A stretch of DNA of 64,000 bases from an uncultured Bacteroidota bacterium (GTDB taxonomy: Bacteria > Bacteroidota > Bacteroidia > Bacteroidales > WCHB1-69): positions 1 through 64,000 of the forward strand of contig CADADB010000005.1 of assembly GCA_902786595.1 (NCBI GenBank), written 5' to 3'. Position 1 is the stretch's first letter. Each line of letters begins with the position of its first letter. Positions 49,780-56,986 of this stretch are shown one piece after another. The position numbers and the translations under genes are program-made. The notes below the pieces were generated by a model that worked only from the letters and a program-made list of their open reading frames with translations, made no database searches and was not told the origin of the DNA.

Positions 49780-50066
49780 TGCCCTCGCGGGCAGGAGGTT
49801 CCGCTCGACGCTGACGCGTCTTGCGGAATGGTGCATCGCGCTCGGGAAAGAAAAGGGAAAAGACGGGCGGCGGCCGGAACGTCCCCGGCCACGGCACTAT
49901 TCTCCCCGCCGCCCGTCTTTTCCCTTGGTTCGTCCGGCGGCGCGCACCATTCCGTTTGGCCAGACTGCGGTGACGAAGGGCGACGGAATTGGCGGATGTC
50001 ACCGCGCTGACGATAAAAAGAGGAACTGGCCGGCCAAACGGAATCTCCGGCTCGCAAGGGCAGGGG
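49780..50066. mobile_element. GC-rich inverted-repeat element, copy 2 (MITE-like)
   Basis: About 287 bp. The left end is GCCCTCGCGGGCAGGAGG and the right end, read inverted, GCCCTTGCGAGCCGGAGA: imperfect terminal inverted repeats of about 23 bp. Internal arms GGGAAAAGACGGGCGGCGG / CCGCCGCCCGTCTTTTCCC make a near-perfect 19-bp stem. It lies 35 bp from the locus-2 mcrB promoter and 1 bp from the GIY-YIG stop. No flanking target duplication that I can see. Confidence 0.78.
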
Positions 50067-50067
50067 A

Positions 50068-50445
50068 TTACTCGATACGAAAACCTTGGTTTTCCTCTAT
50101 TATCTCGTCAATAACACGCTTTACTTGGTCTGCCCAAGGTGTCGGCTTCTCGCAAAATCCGTTTTCTGTGACTAACTCTTTCCACTCGGGATTTCTTTCG
50201 TTGATGAGTTTGATTTTTTCTGCCCTCTTCATGTTCTTTATCTCATTTTCACGCTGGATTGCAGAGTTGTAATCGGGAAACTCTTCGAAATAAACGCAAT
50301 ACTCGCAGTTGTAACGATCAGAGAAGGAACCTTTGTAATAATGATTCTTGTGTTGTGCCACCCGTTTGACAATGTCAACAGTGCTACCAGTGTATAACAC
50401 GTTGTGGTACTTGTTGGTCATGATATATGCATATCCAGATTTCAT
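50068..50445 (-). CDS. GIY-YIG endonuclease, small stand-alone type
   Basis: A 125-residue protein with the GIY-YIG core YAYIMTNKYHNVLYTGSTVD (about 5-24) and RVAQHK (Arg in the conserved site), then a Glu in RENEIKNMKR. Such small proteins are common in Bacteroidota; the role is uncertain. The ATG at 50445 is used; upstream codons would run into the repeat element at 50545. It is bracketed by element copies 2 and 3 in the same orientation, as if carried between them. Confidence 0.87.
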   Translation of the reverse strand: MKSGYAYIMTNKYHNVLYTGSTVDIVKRVAQHKNHYYKGSFSDRYNCEYCVYFEEFPDYNSAIQRENEIKNMKRAEKIKLINERNPEWKELVTENGFCEKPTPWADQVKRVIDEIIEENQGFRIE

Positions 50446-50544
50446 AGTTTTTTTCGGCAAAAATAACAAAAGCTTTGATTGCGACGATAAGAAAAAAGAT
50501 AAAAGCCATTGGATTTCCCTCAGAAGTGTTGCACAACGTATCCA

Positions 50545-50833
50545 CGTGCCCTCGCGAGCAGGAGGTTCCGCTCGACGCTGGCGCGTCTTGCGGAATGGTG
50601 CATCGCGCTCGGGAAAAAAAAGGGAAAAGACGGGCGGCGGCCGGAACGTCACCGGCCACGGCACTATTCTCCCCGCCGCCCGTCTTTTCCCCTTCCTCCG
50701 TCCGGCGGCGCGCACCATTCCGTTTGGCCAGACTGTTGTGACGAAAAGGGATTACACTGACAGATGTCACCGCACTGACGAGAGAAGGAGAAGGTGACCG
50801 GCCAAACGGAATCTCCGGCTCGCGAGGGCAGGG
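50545..50833. mobile_element. GC-rich inverted-repeat element, copy 3 (MITE-like)
   Basis: About 289 bp. The ends GCCCTCGCGAGCAGGAGG and (inverted) GCCCTCGCGAGCCGGAGA match best of the three copies. Same internal 19-bp stem as copy 2, with the segment CGGAATGGTGC / GCACCATTCCG. Directly repeated relative to copy 2. The 50446-50544 gap holds nothing I can support. Confidence 0.78.
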
Positions 50834-50905
50834 TTGTGGCGACACACGAACAACTGTAGGGACGTGGAGGGTTCCGAATCTGCCACCGCAACGGCGGGAA
50901 AAATC

Positions 50906-50952
50906 TGCTACTCGCAAAAAAACACCTTCTGTTCCCCAATGTTGTATTTTTG
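50906..50952 (+). promoter_or_regulatory. Island operator plus promoter of the 51.0 kb gene
   Basis: TGCTACTCGCA (50906-50916), 28 bp, then TATTTTTG (50945-50952) followed by CCTCGTAAAAAA. The stretch from 50834 to 50905 carries no gene. Confidence 0.72.
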
Positions 50953-50976
50953 CCTCGTAAAAAAAACATCAAAGCT

Positions 50977-51465
50977 ATGGATAAAGAAAAAGTCAAAGAC
51001 TATCTGTGGAACTACTTCTTCCCCATCACCTCCGCCTCGGAAGAAGAGCGGCGGGGAATGTACCGCTGTGCCATTGAGGACGGCCATCTGCTCTATGAGG
51101 ACGACCTCACCGAATGGGAGCGCAAGCAGCAATGGGAGGAGTTTGACCTGCTCATCAACGAGATGATAGAAGATTACGAGAAAAGCGTGTTTGACAGTAG
51201 AAAGAGGGACTTCTCCCAATGCTATGACGAGCCGATGTTCTCGCCGCAACTGCGCTGGAACGAGAAGTACCTCACGCCTGAACTGGAGGGCTTCACCCCC
51301 ATCATCGCCATCAATGATCTGGTGGACTACAAGTACGTGGTGTGTGCCATCCCCGATGACAAAGTGGAGTTTATGCTGATGCAGTTGGAACGCACCCCTG
51401 TTGTGGTGGCGCAATACGACTCGTTGGACGAAATGGTGCGCGACGGGTGGTGCGTGGGAAGCTGA
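50977..51465 (+). CDS. Hypothetical protein, 162 residues
   Basis: Not recognised. Acidic soluble protein, MDKEKVKDYLWNYFFPITSA at the N-terminus, a helical middle (DLLINEMIEDYEKSVFDSRKRD), and IIAINDLVDYKYVVCAIPDDKVEF near the end. The ATG at 50977 follows the promoter; an earlier in-frame codon at 50950 lies in the -7 box. The paralogue-3 gene follows 60 bp on with its own weak promoter. Confidence 0.65.
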   Translation: MDKEKVKDYLWNYFFPITSASEEERRGMYRCAIEDGHLLYEDDLTEWERKQQWEEFDLLINEMIEDYEKSVFDSRKRDFSQCYDEPMFSPQLRWNEKYLTPELEGFTPIIAINDLVDYKYVVCAIPDDKVEFMLMQLERTPVVVAQYDSLDEMVRDGWCVGS

Positions 51466-51480
51466 AAATAAAAGTTTTCC

Positions 51481-51488
51481 TGTTTTTG
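51481..51488 (+). promoter_or_regulatory. -7 box before the 51.5 kb gene
   Basis: TGTTTTTG followed by CCGTGT, 37 bp before the ATG. No island operator at the usual distance. Confidence 0.4.
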
Positions 51489-51525
51489 CCGTGTAAATGC
51501 AGTTTAACAAAATAATTTTGCCCAA

Positions 51526-52332
51526 ATGGAATCAAATGCACAGAAAAAATTAGATGTTAAGAAATCGGAAGAGGTGGGGAGTGCCAGCAACCTCCAAGAA
51601 TCGCAAGACAACGAAACGGTCGAACCGTGGAACGGTGTGTTTTACACCGAAGGCGATGATGAACCCATTGTTGTTGATTCAAAGATCAGGACTATGGGGG
51701 ATTTGGAACGTTTGGTGGATGAGTCAATGGTTAAAAATCAAATGGTGGAAGAACTATTGGAATGGTTTGCCATGCGTACCCAGGGAAACGTTGACCTTGC
51801 GGCCACGTTGATGAAAAAGGGGCTGCGGAGGCTGAACAACAAAAACAAGCAGAAGGATCCGTGTCGTATTATCGTGAAAGAAAATGGAATCTTTGTCGAA
51901 CTTCCCGATCAAAAACTCAAAAAGGTGACCTTTGGACGGGGGAACTTGTCGAAAACGCTGTATGTCTTTTTCCTTCGCCAAATTGTGCGAGCTACGAAGG
52001 GCAACACGATTCCGCGCTGTCTTTCGCAATTTGAAATGGGAGATTACAAGGAGGAGTTGATGTTCATTTACCAAAACGTCAGCGGCAAGCACGGGGACAT
52101 CCAGGAGGTGGAATCCTGGTTGGAGAAGGGCACGGTGTCCAACAACTTCGCGAACGCCACTGCCTCCGTCCGGAAGTATTTCGACAAGCTTTACGACAAC
52201 TATGTCATCAAGTACAAATGGGAGAAATGCTACAGTATTGAAATCATGGGGACGGACCGTCGCGGCAACCCGCGCTACGGCATAAAACTCACCCCGGACG
52301 ATTTCGTGCTGAAGTGGCCGTTTGAGGTGTGA
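51526..52332 (+). CDS. Unknown protein with C-terminal winged-helix-like module (paralogue 3 of 3)
   Basis: A 268-residue protein, the shortest of the three. Residues about 1-95 are unrecognised (acidic, VEPWNGVFYTEGDDEP). The module (about 120-268) contains FGRGNLSKTLYVFFLRQIVR, YKEELMFIYQNVSGKHG, ESWLEKGTVSNNF, SVRKYFDKLY and CYSIEIMGTDRRGNPRYGI. It is closest to the 22576 protein. No catalytic motif is obvious, so a binding role is likelier than an enzyme. The ATG is 37 bp after a weak -7 box. Confidence 0.72.
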   Translation: MESNAQKKLDVKKSEEVGSASNLQESQDNETVEPWNGVFYTEGDDEPIVVDSKIRTMGDLERLVDESMVKNQMVEELLEWFAMRTQGNVDLAATLMKKGLRRLNNKNKQKDPCRIIVKENGIFVELPDQKLKKVTFGRGNLSKTLYVFFLRQIVRATKGNTIPRCLSQFEMGDYKEELMFIYQNVSGKHGDIQEVESWLEKGTVSNNFANATASVRKYFDKLYDNYVIKYKWEKCYSIEIMGTDRRGNPRYGIKLTPDDFVLKWPFEV

Positions 52333-52344
52333 TGGCCGAAACTC

Positions 52345-52395
52345 ATCCATAATGGATGCTTTTCGCCGCCCGTATCCGTTTTAATCCTATCTTTG
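52345..52395 (+). promoter_or_regulatory. Palindrome and promoter of the nucleotidase gene
   Basis: A dyad ATCCAT-A-ATGGAT (52345-52357) lies 30 bp before the -7 box TATCTTTG (52388-52395), which is followed by GCCGCGT. The site differs from TGCTA-N-TAGCA but has a similar position, so it may serve another regulator. Confidence 0.5.
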
Positions 52396-52414
52396 CCGCG
52401 TGAAAAACACTGTT

Positions 52415-52915
52415 ATGACAAACCCCATCCTCTTTTTCGACATGGACAACGTCCTCGTCGATTTCCAATCCGGCATCGACAAGCTAGACAAAGCAAAAAA
52501 ACAAGAATATGGCGAATATTATGACAGCGCCGGCACCAAGCACGAGGCGCATTACGACGATGTGCCAGGCATCTTCGCGCTGATGGACCCTATGCCAGGA
52601 GCCATAGAAGCCGTACACAAGCTGGCGGAGAAGTACGATGTCTATATCCTCTCCACCGCGCCGTGGAAGAACCCTACCGCTCTGAACGACAAGCTTAAAT
52701 GGGTGAAGGACCATTTCGGTGCCGAAGAGGGGAGTGTGTTCTATAAACGCATCATCTTCACGCACCACAAGGACCTCTGCCACGGCGACTACCTTATCGA
52801 CGACCGTCCCCACAAATGCGGCGCCGGCAACTTCTCAGGCGAGCTGATCCACTTCGGCTCCCCCGTCTTCCCCGACTGGGACGCAGTGGTGGAGTACCTG
52901 ATGCACAATGTGTGA
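52415..52915 (+). CDS. 5'(3')-deoxyribonucleotidase (HAD family)
   Basis: A 166-residue HAD phosphatase. The catalytic motif FDMDNVLVDFQ (about 7-17) gives the nucleophile Asp and the acid Asp; motif II is ILSTAPWKNP (about 76-85); the metal-binding end is DYLIDDRPHKCGAG (about 128-141). It dephosphorylates (deoxy)nucleoside monophosphates, perhaps limiting nucleotides during phage infection, though that is conjecture. The ATG 52415 is used; a GTG at 52400 is upstream in frame. A decayed relative lies at 41455. Confidence 0.86.
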   Translation: MTNPILFFDMDNVLVDFQSGIDKLDKAKKQEYGEYYDSAGTKHEAHYDDVPGIFALMDPMPGAIEAVHKLAEKYDVYILSTAPWKNPTALNDKLKWVKDHFGAEEGSVFYKRIIFTHHKDLCHGDYLIDDRPHKCGAGNFSGELIHFGSPVFPDWDAVVEYLMHNV

Positions 52916-52997
52916 AGCTAATGTACACCATTCCGTTTGCGGATGTTGATCACCGTCTGTTGCCTTTAACCCAAAAAATTGTATCTTTCCTCTGAGA

Positions 52998-53075
52998 TTG
53001 TAGAGACGTTTCATGAAACGTCTCTACAGCGTCTATTTTATCTGTCTGTGCGTATTCGAAATTTATGTACATTTG
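52998..53075 (+). promoter_or_regulatory. Palindrome promoter module of trpS
   Basis: A perfect 28-bp palindrome with half-site GTAGAGACGTTTCA (53000-53027), 40 bp, then the -7 box TACATTTG (53068-53075), 21 bp before the ATG. The palindrome and 40-bp stretch are closely similar, inverted, to the rtcB promoter region at 38141-38219. The preceding 52916-52997 has no gene. Confidence 0.74.
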
Positions 53076-53096
53076 CGCCCTTAAATATTTAGGAAT

Positions 53097-54092
53097 ATGG
53101 ATAGAGTAGTTAGCGGCATCCGGCCGACCGGTTTTTTACATTTAGGCAACTATTTCGGTGCCCTCCGGAATTTCATCAAAATGCAGGAAGAAAATGAATG
53201 TTTCTTCTTTATTGCTGATTATCACTCACTTACGACTCACCCGACCCCGAAGGACCTTCATTCCAACGTGAGGAATATCCTCATTGAATATATTGCGGCG
53301 GGACTTGACCCCGAAAAGGCGACCATCTACGTGCAGAGCGATGTGCCGCAGGTGTGCGAGCTCTCCCTGCTGCTCTCTATGAATGTCTATATCGGTGAAC
53401 TTCAGCGCGTTGCCTCTTTCAAGGAGAAGGTGCGCCGTCAGCCCGACAATGTGAACGCCGGTCTGCTGACGTACCCCGTGCTCATGGCCGCCGACATCCT
53501 GCTGCACCGCGCCGACAAGGTGCCCGTGGGCAAGGACCAGGAACAGCATCTGGAGATGACCCGCGACTTTGCGCAACGTTTCAACCGCATCTATAAGAAC
53601 GAGTATTTCAAACTGCCCGTGGCCTACAACTTCGGCAGCGAACTGGTGAAGATCCCCGGTCTGGACGGCTCCACCAAGATGTCCAAGTCCGATAACGAGA
53701 ATTCTTGCATATACCTTTCTGACGCTCCGGAAGTGATCCGCAAGAAGGTGATGAAGGCCGTTTCTGACAGCGGTCCCACAGAGCCGGGTCAGCCCAAGAC
53801 GCAGGCCGTGGAGAACCTCTTCCAGCTGATGAAGGCCGTTTCCGCACCCGACACGCTGCAGTATTTCGAAGACCAATACCAGAACTGCGCCATCCGCTAC
53901 GGCGACATGAAAAAGCAACTCGCCGCCGATATGATTGCGTTTGTGCAGCCAGTGTATGAGCGTATTCAGGAACTGAAACAACAAGAGGACTATATCAGCA
54001 AGGTGGCTCGCGAAGGCGCTGAGCGCGCTCGCGAGAGTGCCGCCAAGACGGTGCGCGAGGTGCGTGACATTATCGGTATCAAATCTTTCTAA
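53097..54092 (+). CDS. trpS: Tryptophanyl-tRNA synthetase
   Basis: A 331-residue class I synthetase. The HIGH-type motif is TGFLHLGNYFGAL (about 11-23) and the KMSKS loop is GSTKMSKSDNE (about 191-201). It has MAADILLHRADKVPVGKDQEQHLEMTRD in between, as in bacterial TrpRS. Normal length. It shares an unusual promoter module with rtcB-prfH and is the first gene of the right core region; the VWA protein follows 9 bp later. Confidence 0.96.
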   Translation: MDRVVSGIRPTGFLHLGNYFGALRNFIKMQEENECFFFIADYHSLTTHPTPKDLHSNVRNILIEYIAAGLDPEKATIYVQSDVPQVCELSLLLSMNVYIGELQRVASFKEKVRRQPDNVNAGLLTYPVLMAADILLHRADKVPVGKDQEQHLEMTRDFAQRFNRIYKNEYFKLPVAYNFGSELVKIPGLDGSTKMSKSDNENSCIYLSDAPEVIRKKVMKAVSDSGPTEPGQPKTQAVENLFQLMKAVSAPDTLQYFEDQYQNCAIRYGDMKKQLAADMIAFVQPVYERIQELKQQEDYISKVAREGAERARESAAKTVREVRDIIGIKSF

Positions 54093-54101
54093 CCAGCTGA
54101 A

Positions 54102-56195
54102 ATGTCATTACTTACACAGTATCCGCTTTGGTTGGCGATTTTCGCCGTCCTGCTCGGTGTCGGCTACGCGCTGTATCTCTACTTCCGCAACGACAATGTG
54201 GCTTTCGAGAAACGCGACCGTATCATCATGGCTTCGCTGCGCGGGCTCGCCATGTCGCTACTTGCGTTCCTGCTACTTGCCCCGATGCTGAAGATGATTC
54301 GCAAGCAGACCGACAAACCCGTGATTATCTTCTCGATAGATAACAGCGAATCCATCAAATCCGGGAAAGACGCGGATTTCTACACCTCCGAATATCCAAA
54401 GCAGTTGCAGAATGTTGTCAACGAACTCGCCAAACAATACGATGTGGATGTGTATCTCGTGGGCGATGAAAACCAATTGGTTGACAAAGAGAATGTTAAC
54501 GTGGATTTTTCCGACAAATCGACGAACCTTTCCGCTTTGTTCGATGACATCAGCTTGCTATATTCGAACCGTAATGTCGGGGCGGTGGTGATGCTCACCG
54601 ACGGCATCTACAACATTGGCTCGAACCCGTATTATTCCGCCCAAAAGGTTGGTTTTCCGGTATATACCGTCGCCCTCGGCTCTGACGAGCAGGCCACGGA
54701 CCTCTTCATCGCCGACATTGTCCACAACAAGGAGGTGCTGAAAGGCAACCGCGCTCCCGTGGAGGTGAAGGTGCAGGCGGGCAAGCTGGCTGGCAAGAGC
54801 GCGAAGATCACCGTTTCCGATGACAAGGGCGAGGTTTTCAGCAGGACGCTGCAAATATCAGGGAATCAGTATTTTGAGACGGTCTCTTTCTTGGTGGATG
54901 CAGAAAATCCCGGCCTCAAGAAGTTCAAGGTCGATTTGGACGAGTTAGACGGGGAGGTGACGCACAAGAACAACCACGCGCAGTTCTTCATCCGCGTGAT
55001 TGAGTCCAAGGACAAGATCGCGATAGTTTATGACGCGCCGCACCCCGATGTGGCCGCCATCCGTTCTGCCTTGGAACTCTCTGACAATTACGAGGTTGTC
55101 GTGAAATCGGTGGAAGAGTTCAAAGACAATCCTTCCGATTTCGGGCTGGTCATCCTGCATCAGTTGCCGTCACAGAAACACCCCGCTTCCTCGCTGCTTT
55201 CGCAAATCCGTCAAAGTGGTGTCTCGTCTTTGTATATTGTTGGCACACAGACCGATCTGAACGCTTTTAACGGTCTGAACACGGGATTACAGATTGCGCA
55301 AGGCAAGAATATGACGAACAATGCCACGGCCTCATACAACAACAATTTCATGCTGTTCTCTTTCTCGGAAGAGGCCCAACAGTTGCTGCCTACGTTACCG
55401 CCGTTGCAAGCCCCGTTTGGAACGTATAGAGCGGCTGTCTCTGCAAATCTGTTTATGACACAGAGAATTAGCGGCGTGGAAACCAAATACCCGCTGATCA
55501 TGTTCAACGATGTGAACGGAGCCAAGACGGGTGTCATTTCGGGTACGGGACTTTGGTCGTGGAAGGTGTATGACTACGTGAACACCCAGAACCACGACGC
55601 ATTCAACGAGATTGTGAACAAGACCGCGCTCTTCTTGGTGGCCAAGAACGACAAGAGTCCGTTCCGGGTGCGCCACAACGCCGTCTTCGCTGAGAACGCC
55701 CCGGTGGAATTCTCCGCCGAACTCTACAACGAGAGCCACGAGCTGGTGAACACGCCTGACGTGAAACTCTCCATCAAAGGTAGCGGCGACACCACTTACG
55801 ACGCGCAGTTCTCCAAACAGAATAACGCTTACTACTTGAATATGGGTGAGTTGCCGGTCGGAACTTACACTTGGACGGCCAAGACGCAGCTCGGAAACAA
55901 AAGTTACGAGAAGAGCGGCACCTTCTCTGTGCAGGAGATTTTCGTGGAGACCGCCAATCTGGTCGCCAACCACGACCTGCTGAAGAGCATCGCCCAGACG
56001 AGTGGTGGCAAATGCTTCGCCCGCAATGAGTTGGAAAAGGTGGTCAAGGAAATCAAGGCCAACGACAACATCAAGCCGGTGGCCTCATACCAAAAGAAAT
56101 ACTCTATGCTGCTGAACTCTCCGTGGTATTTTGCCGCCATCGTGTTGCTGTTGGGGATCGAGTGGTTCTTGAGGAAGTGGCATGGCGGGTATTAA
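54102..56195 (+). CDS. Membrane protein with von Willebrand A-type domain
   Basis: A 697-residue protein. Two N-terminal membrane helices (about 8-28 and 42-65), then a VWA-like domain with MIDAS residues in IIFSIDNSESI (about 74-84) and VVMLTDGIYNIGS (about 163-175), further beta-rich modules, and a final helix near the end (WYFAAIVLLLGIEWFL, about 676-691). Proteins of this kind occur in Bacteroidota, often with the BatA/BatB group, but the exact role is unknown. Probably co-transcribed with trpS. Confidence 0.8.
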   Translation: MSLLTQYPLWLAIFAVLLGVGYALYLYFRNDNVAFEKRDRIIMASLRGLAMSLLAFLLLAPMLKMIRKQTDKPVIIFSIDNSESIKSGKDADFYTSEYPKQLQNVVNELAKQYDVDVYLVGDENQLVDKENVNVDFSDKSTNLSALFDDISLLYSNRNVGAVVMLTDGIYNIGSNPYYSAQKVGFPVYTVALGSDEQATDLFIADIVHNKEVLKGNRAPVEVKVQAGKLAGKSAKITVSDDKGEVFSRTLQISGNQYFETVSFLVDAENPGLKKFKVDLDELDGEVTHKNNHAQFFIRVIESKDKIAIVYDAPHPDVAAIRSALELSDNYEVVVKSVEEFKDNPSDFGLVILHQLPSQKHPASSLLSQIRQSGVSSLYIVGTQTDLNAFNGLNTGLQIAQGKNMTNNATASYNNNFMLFSFSEEAQQLLPTLPPLQAPFGTYRAAVSANLFMTQRISGVETKYPLIMFNDVNGAKTGVISGTGLWSWKVYDYVNTQNHDAFNEIVNKTALFLVAKNDKSPFRVRHNAVFAENAPVEFSAELYNESHELVNTPDVKLSIKGSGDTTYDAQFSKQNNAYYLNMGELPVGTYTWTAKTQLGNKSYEKSGTFSVQEIFVETANLVANHDLLKSIAQTSGGKCFARNELEKVVKEIKANDNIKPVASYQKKYSMLLNSPWYFAAIVLLLGIEWFLRKWHGGY

Positions 56196-56262
56196 TTCAT
56201 AATTCATAATTTTGGATGGGCAGGGCTCTGGATTCGTAAATCGCAAACCGTAAATCGTAATG
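56196..56262. repeat. Degenerate repeats after the VWA gene
   Basis: AATTCATAATTCATAATT begins at the stop codon of the VWA gene, and imperfect CGTAAATCG / CGCAAACCG units follow at 56234-56261. Confidence 0.55.
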
Positions 56263-56268
56263 TTTTTT

Positions 56269-56276
56269 TACTTTTG
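56269..56276 (+). promoter_or_regulatory. -7 box of the response-regulator gene
   Basis: TACTTTTG lies 24 bp before the ATG at 56301. Confidence 0.6.
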
Positions 56277-56300
56277 CACTTTATAAAAAAAACTGACAAT

Positions 56301-56984
56301 ATGGAACCGAAAAAGGTATTATTAGCGGAAGATGACATGAATCTCGGGAAGGTGCTGACGACGGTGCTGACCGGCAAGGGATTCGATGTGAAACATGCCA
56401 ACAATGGCGAAGCGGCGTATGAGCTTTTCTGCCTCAATGAGTTTGACATTTGCCTTATTGACGTGATGATGCCTTTGAAGGATGGTTTCACGTTGGCGCA
56501 GGAAATCCGTAAGATGGACAAGCGGATCCCGATTATCTTTCTGACTGCCAAGACGATGCAGGAAGATATGATCAAGGGGTTGTCCATCGGCGGCGACGAT
56601 TACATCACAAAGCCGTTCACGATGGAGATCTTGCTGGCGCGTATGCAGGCGCTGTTGCGTCGCACGGGGGTACAGGAAGAACCCGAAAGCCATATCGTCA
56701 GCATCGGGAATCTGCAGTTCGACCGCAAGCGTCAGGTCCTGATTTCCAACGGGGAGGAACACAAAATGACCTCCCGTGAAGCGGCTTTGCTGGATATGCT
56801 CTACGAAAAACGCAACGACGTGCTGTTCAGAAGCTATGCGCTGAAGAAGATATGGGGGGAGGACAGCTTCTACAACAGCCGGAATATGGACGTGTATATC
56901 ACCCGTTTGCGCAAATTGCTGAAAAACGAGCCCAACGTGCAGATTATCAACGTGCACAGCACGGGGTTCAAGCTGGTTTGGTAG
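56301..56984 (+). CDS. OmpR-family response regulator
   Basis: A 227-residue two-component regulator. The receiver domain has the acidic pocket (LLAEDD, about 7-12), the phospho-Asp in CLIDVMMPLKDG (about 54) and Lys in ITKPF. The C-terminal winged helix has MTSREAALLDML and the recognition-helix region NSRNMDVYITRLRKLLK, then NVHSTGFKLVW. No histidine kinase gene is adjacent, so it may be an orphan or pair elsewhere. The ATG at 56301 is chosen because it follows the promoter and starts the receiver fold. Confidence 0.93.
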   Translation: MEPKKVLLAEDDMNLGKVLTTVLTGKGFDVKHANNGEAAYELFCLNEFDICLIDVMMPLKDGFTLAQEIRKMDKRIPIIFLTAKTMQEDMIKGLSIGGDDYITKPFTMEILLARMQALLRRTGVQEEPESHIVSIGNLQFDRKRQVLISNGEEHKMTSREAALLDMLYEKRNDVLFRSYALKKIWGEDSFYNSRNMDVYITRLRKLLKNEPNVQIINVHSTGFKLVW

Positions 56985-56986
56985 GA

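Noticed and set aside
50446-50718. N-terminal extension of the GIY-YIG protein
   Set aside because: It reads through element copy 3; the GIY-YIG domain begins right after the ATG at 50445.
52922-52940. Remnant of the 285-bp element (CACCATTCCGTTTG)
   Set aside because: Only about 14 bp match, too short to separate from chance.
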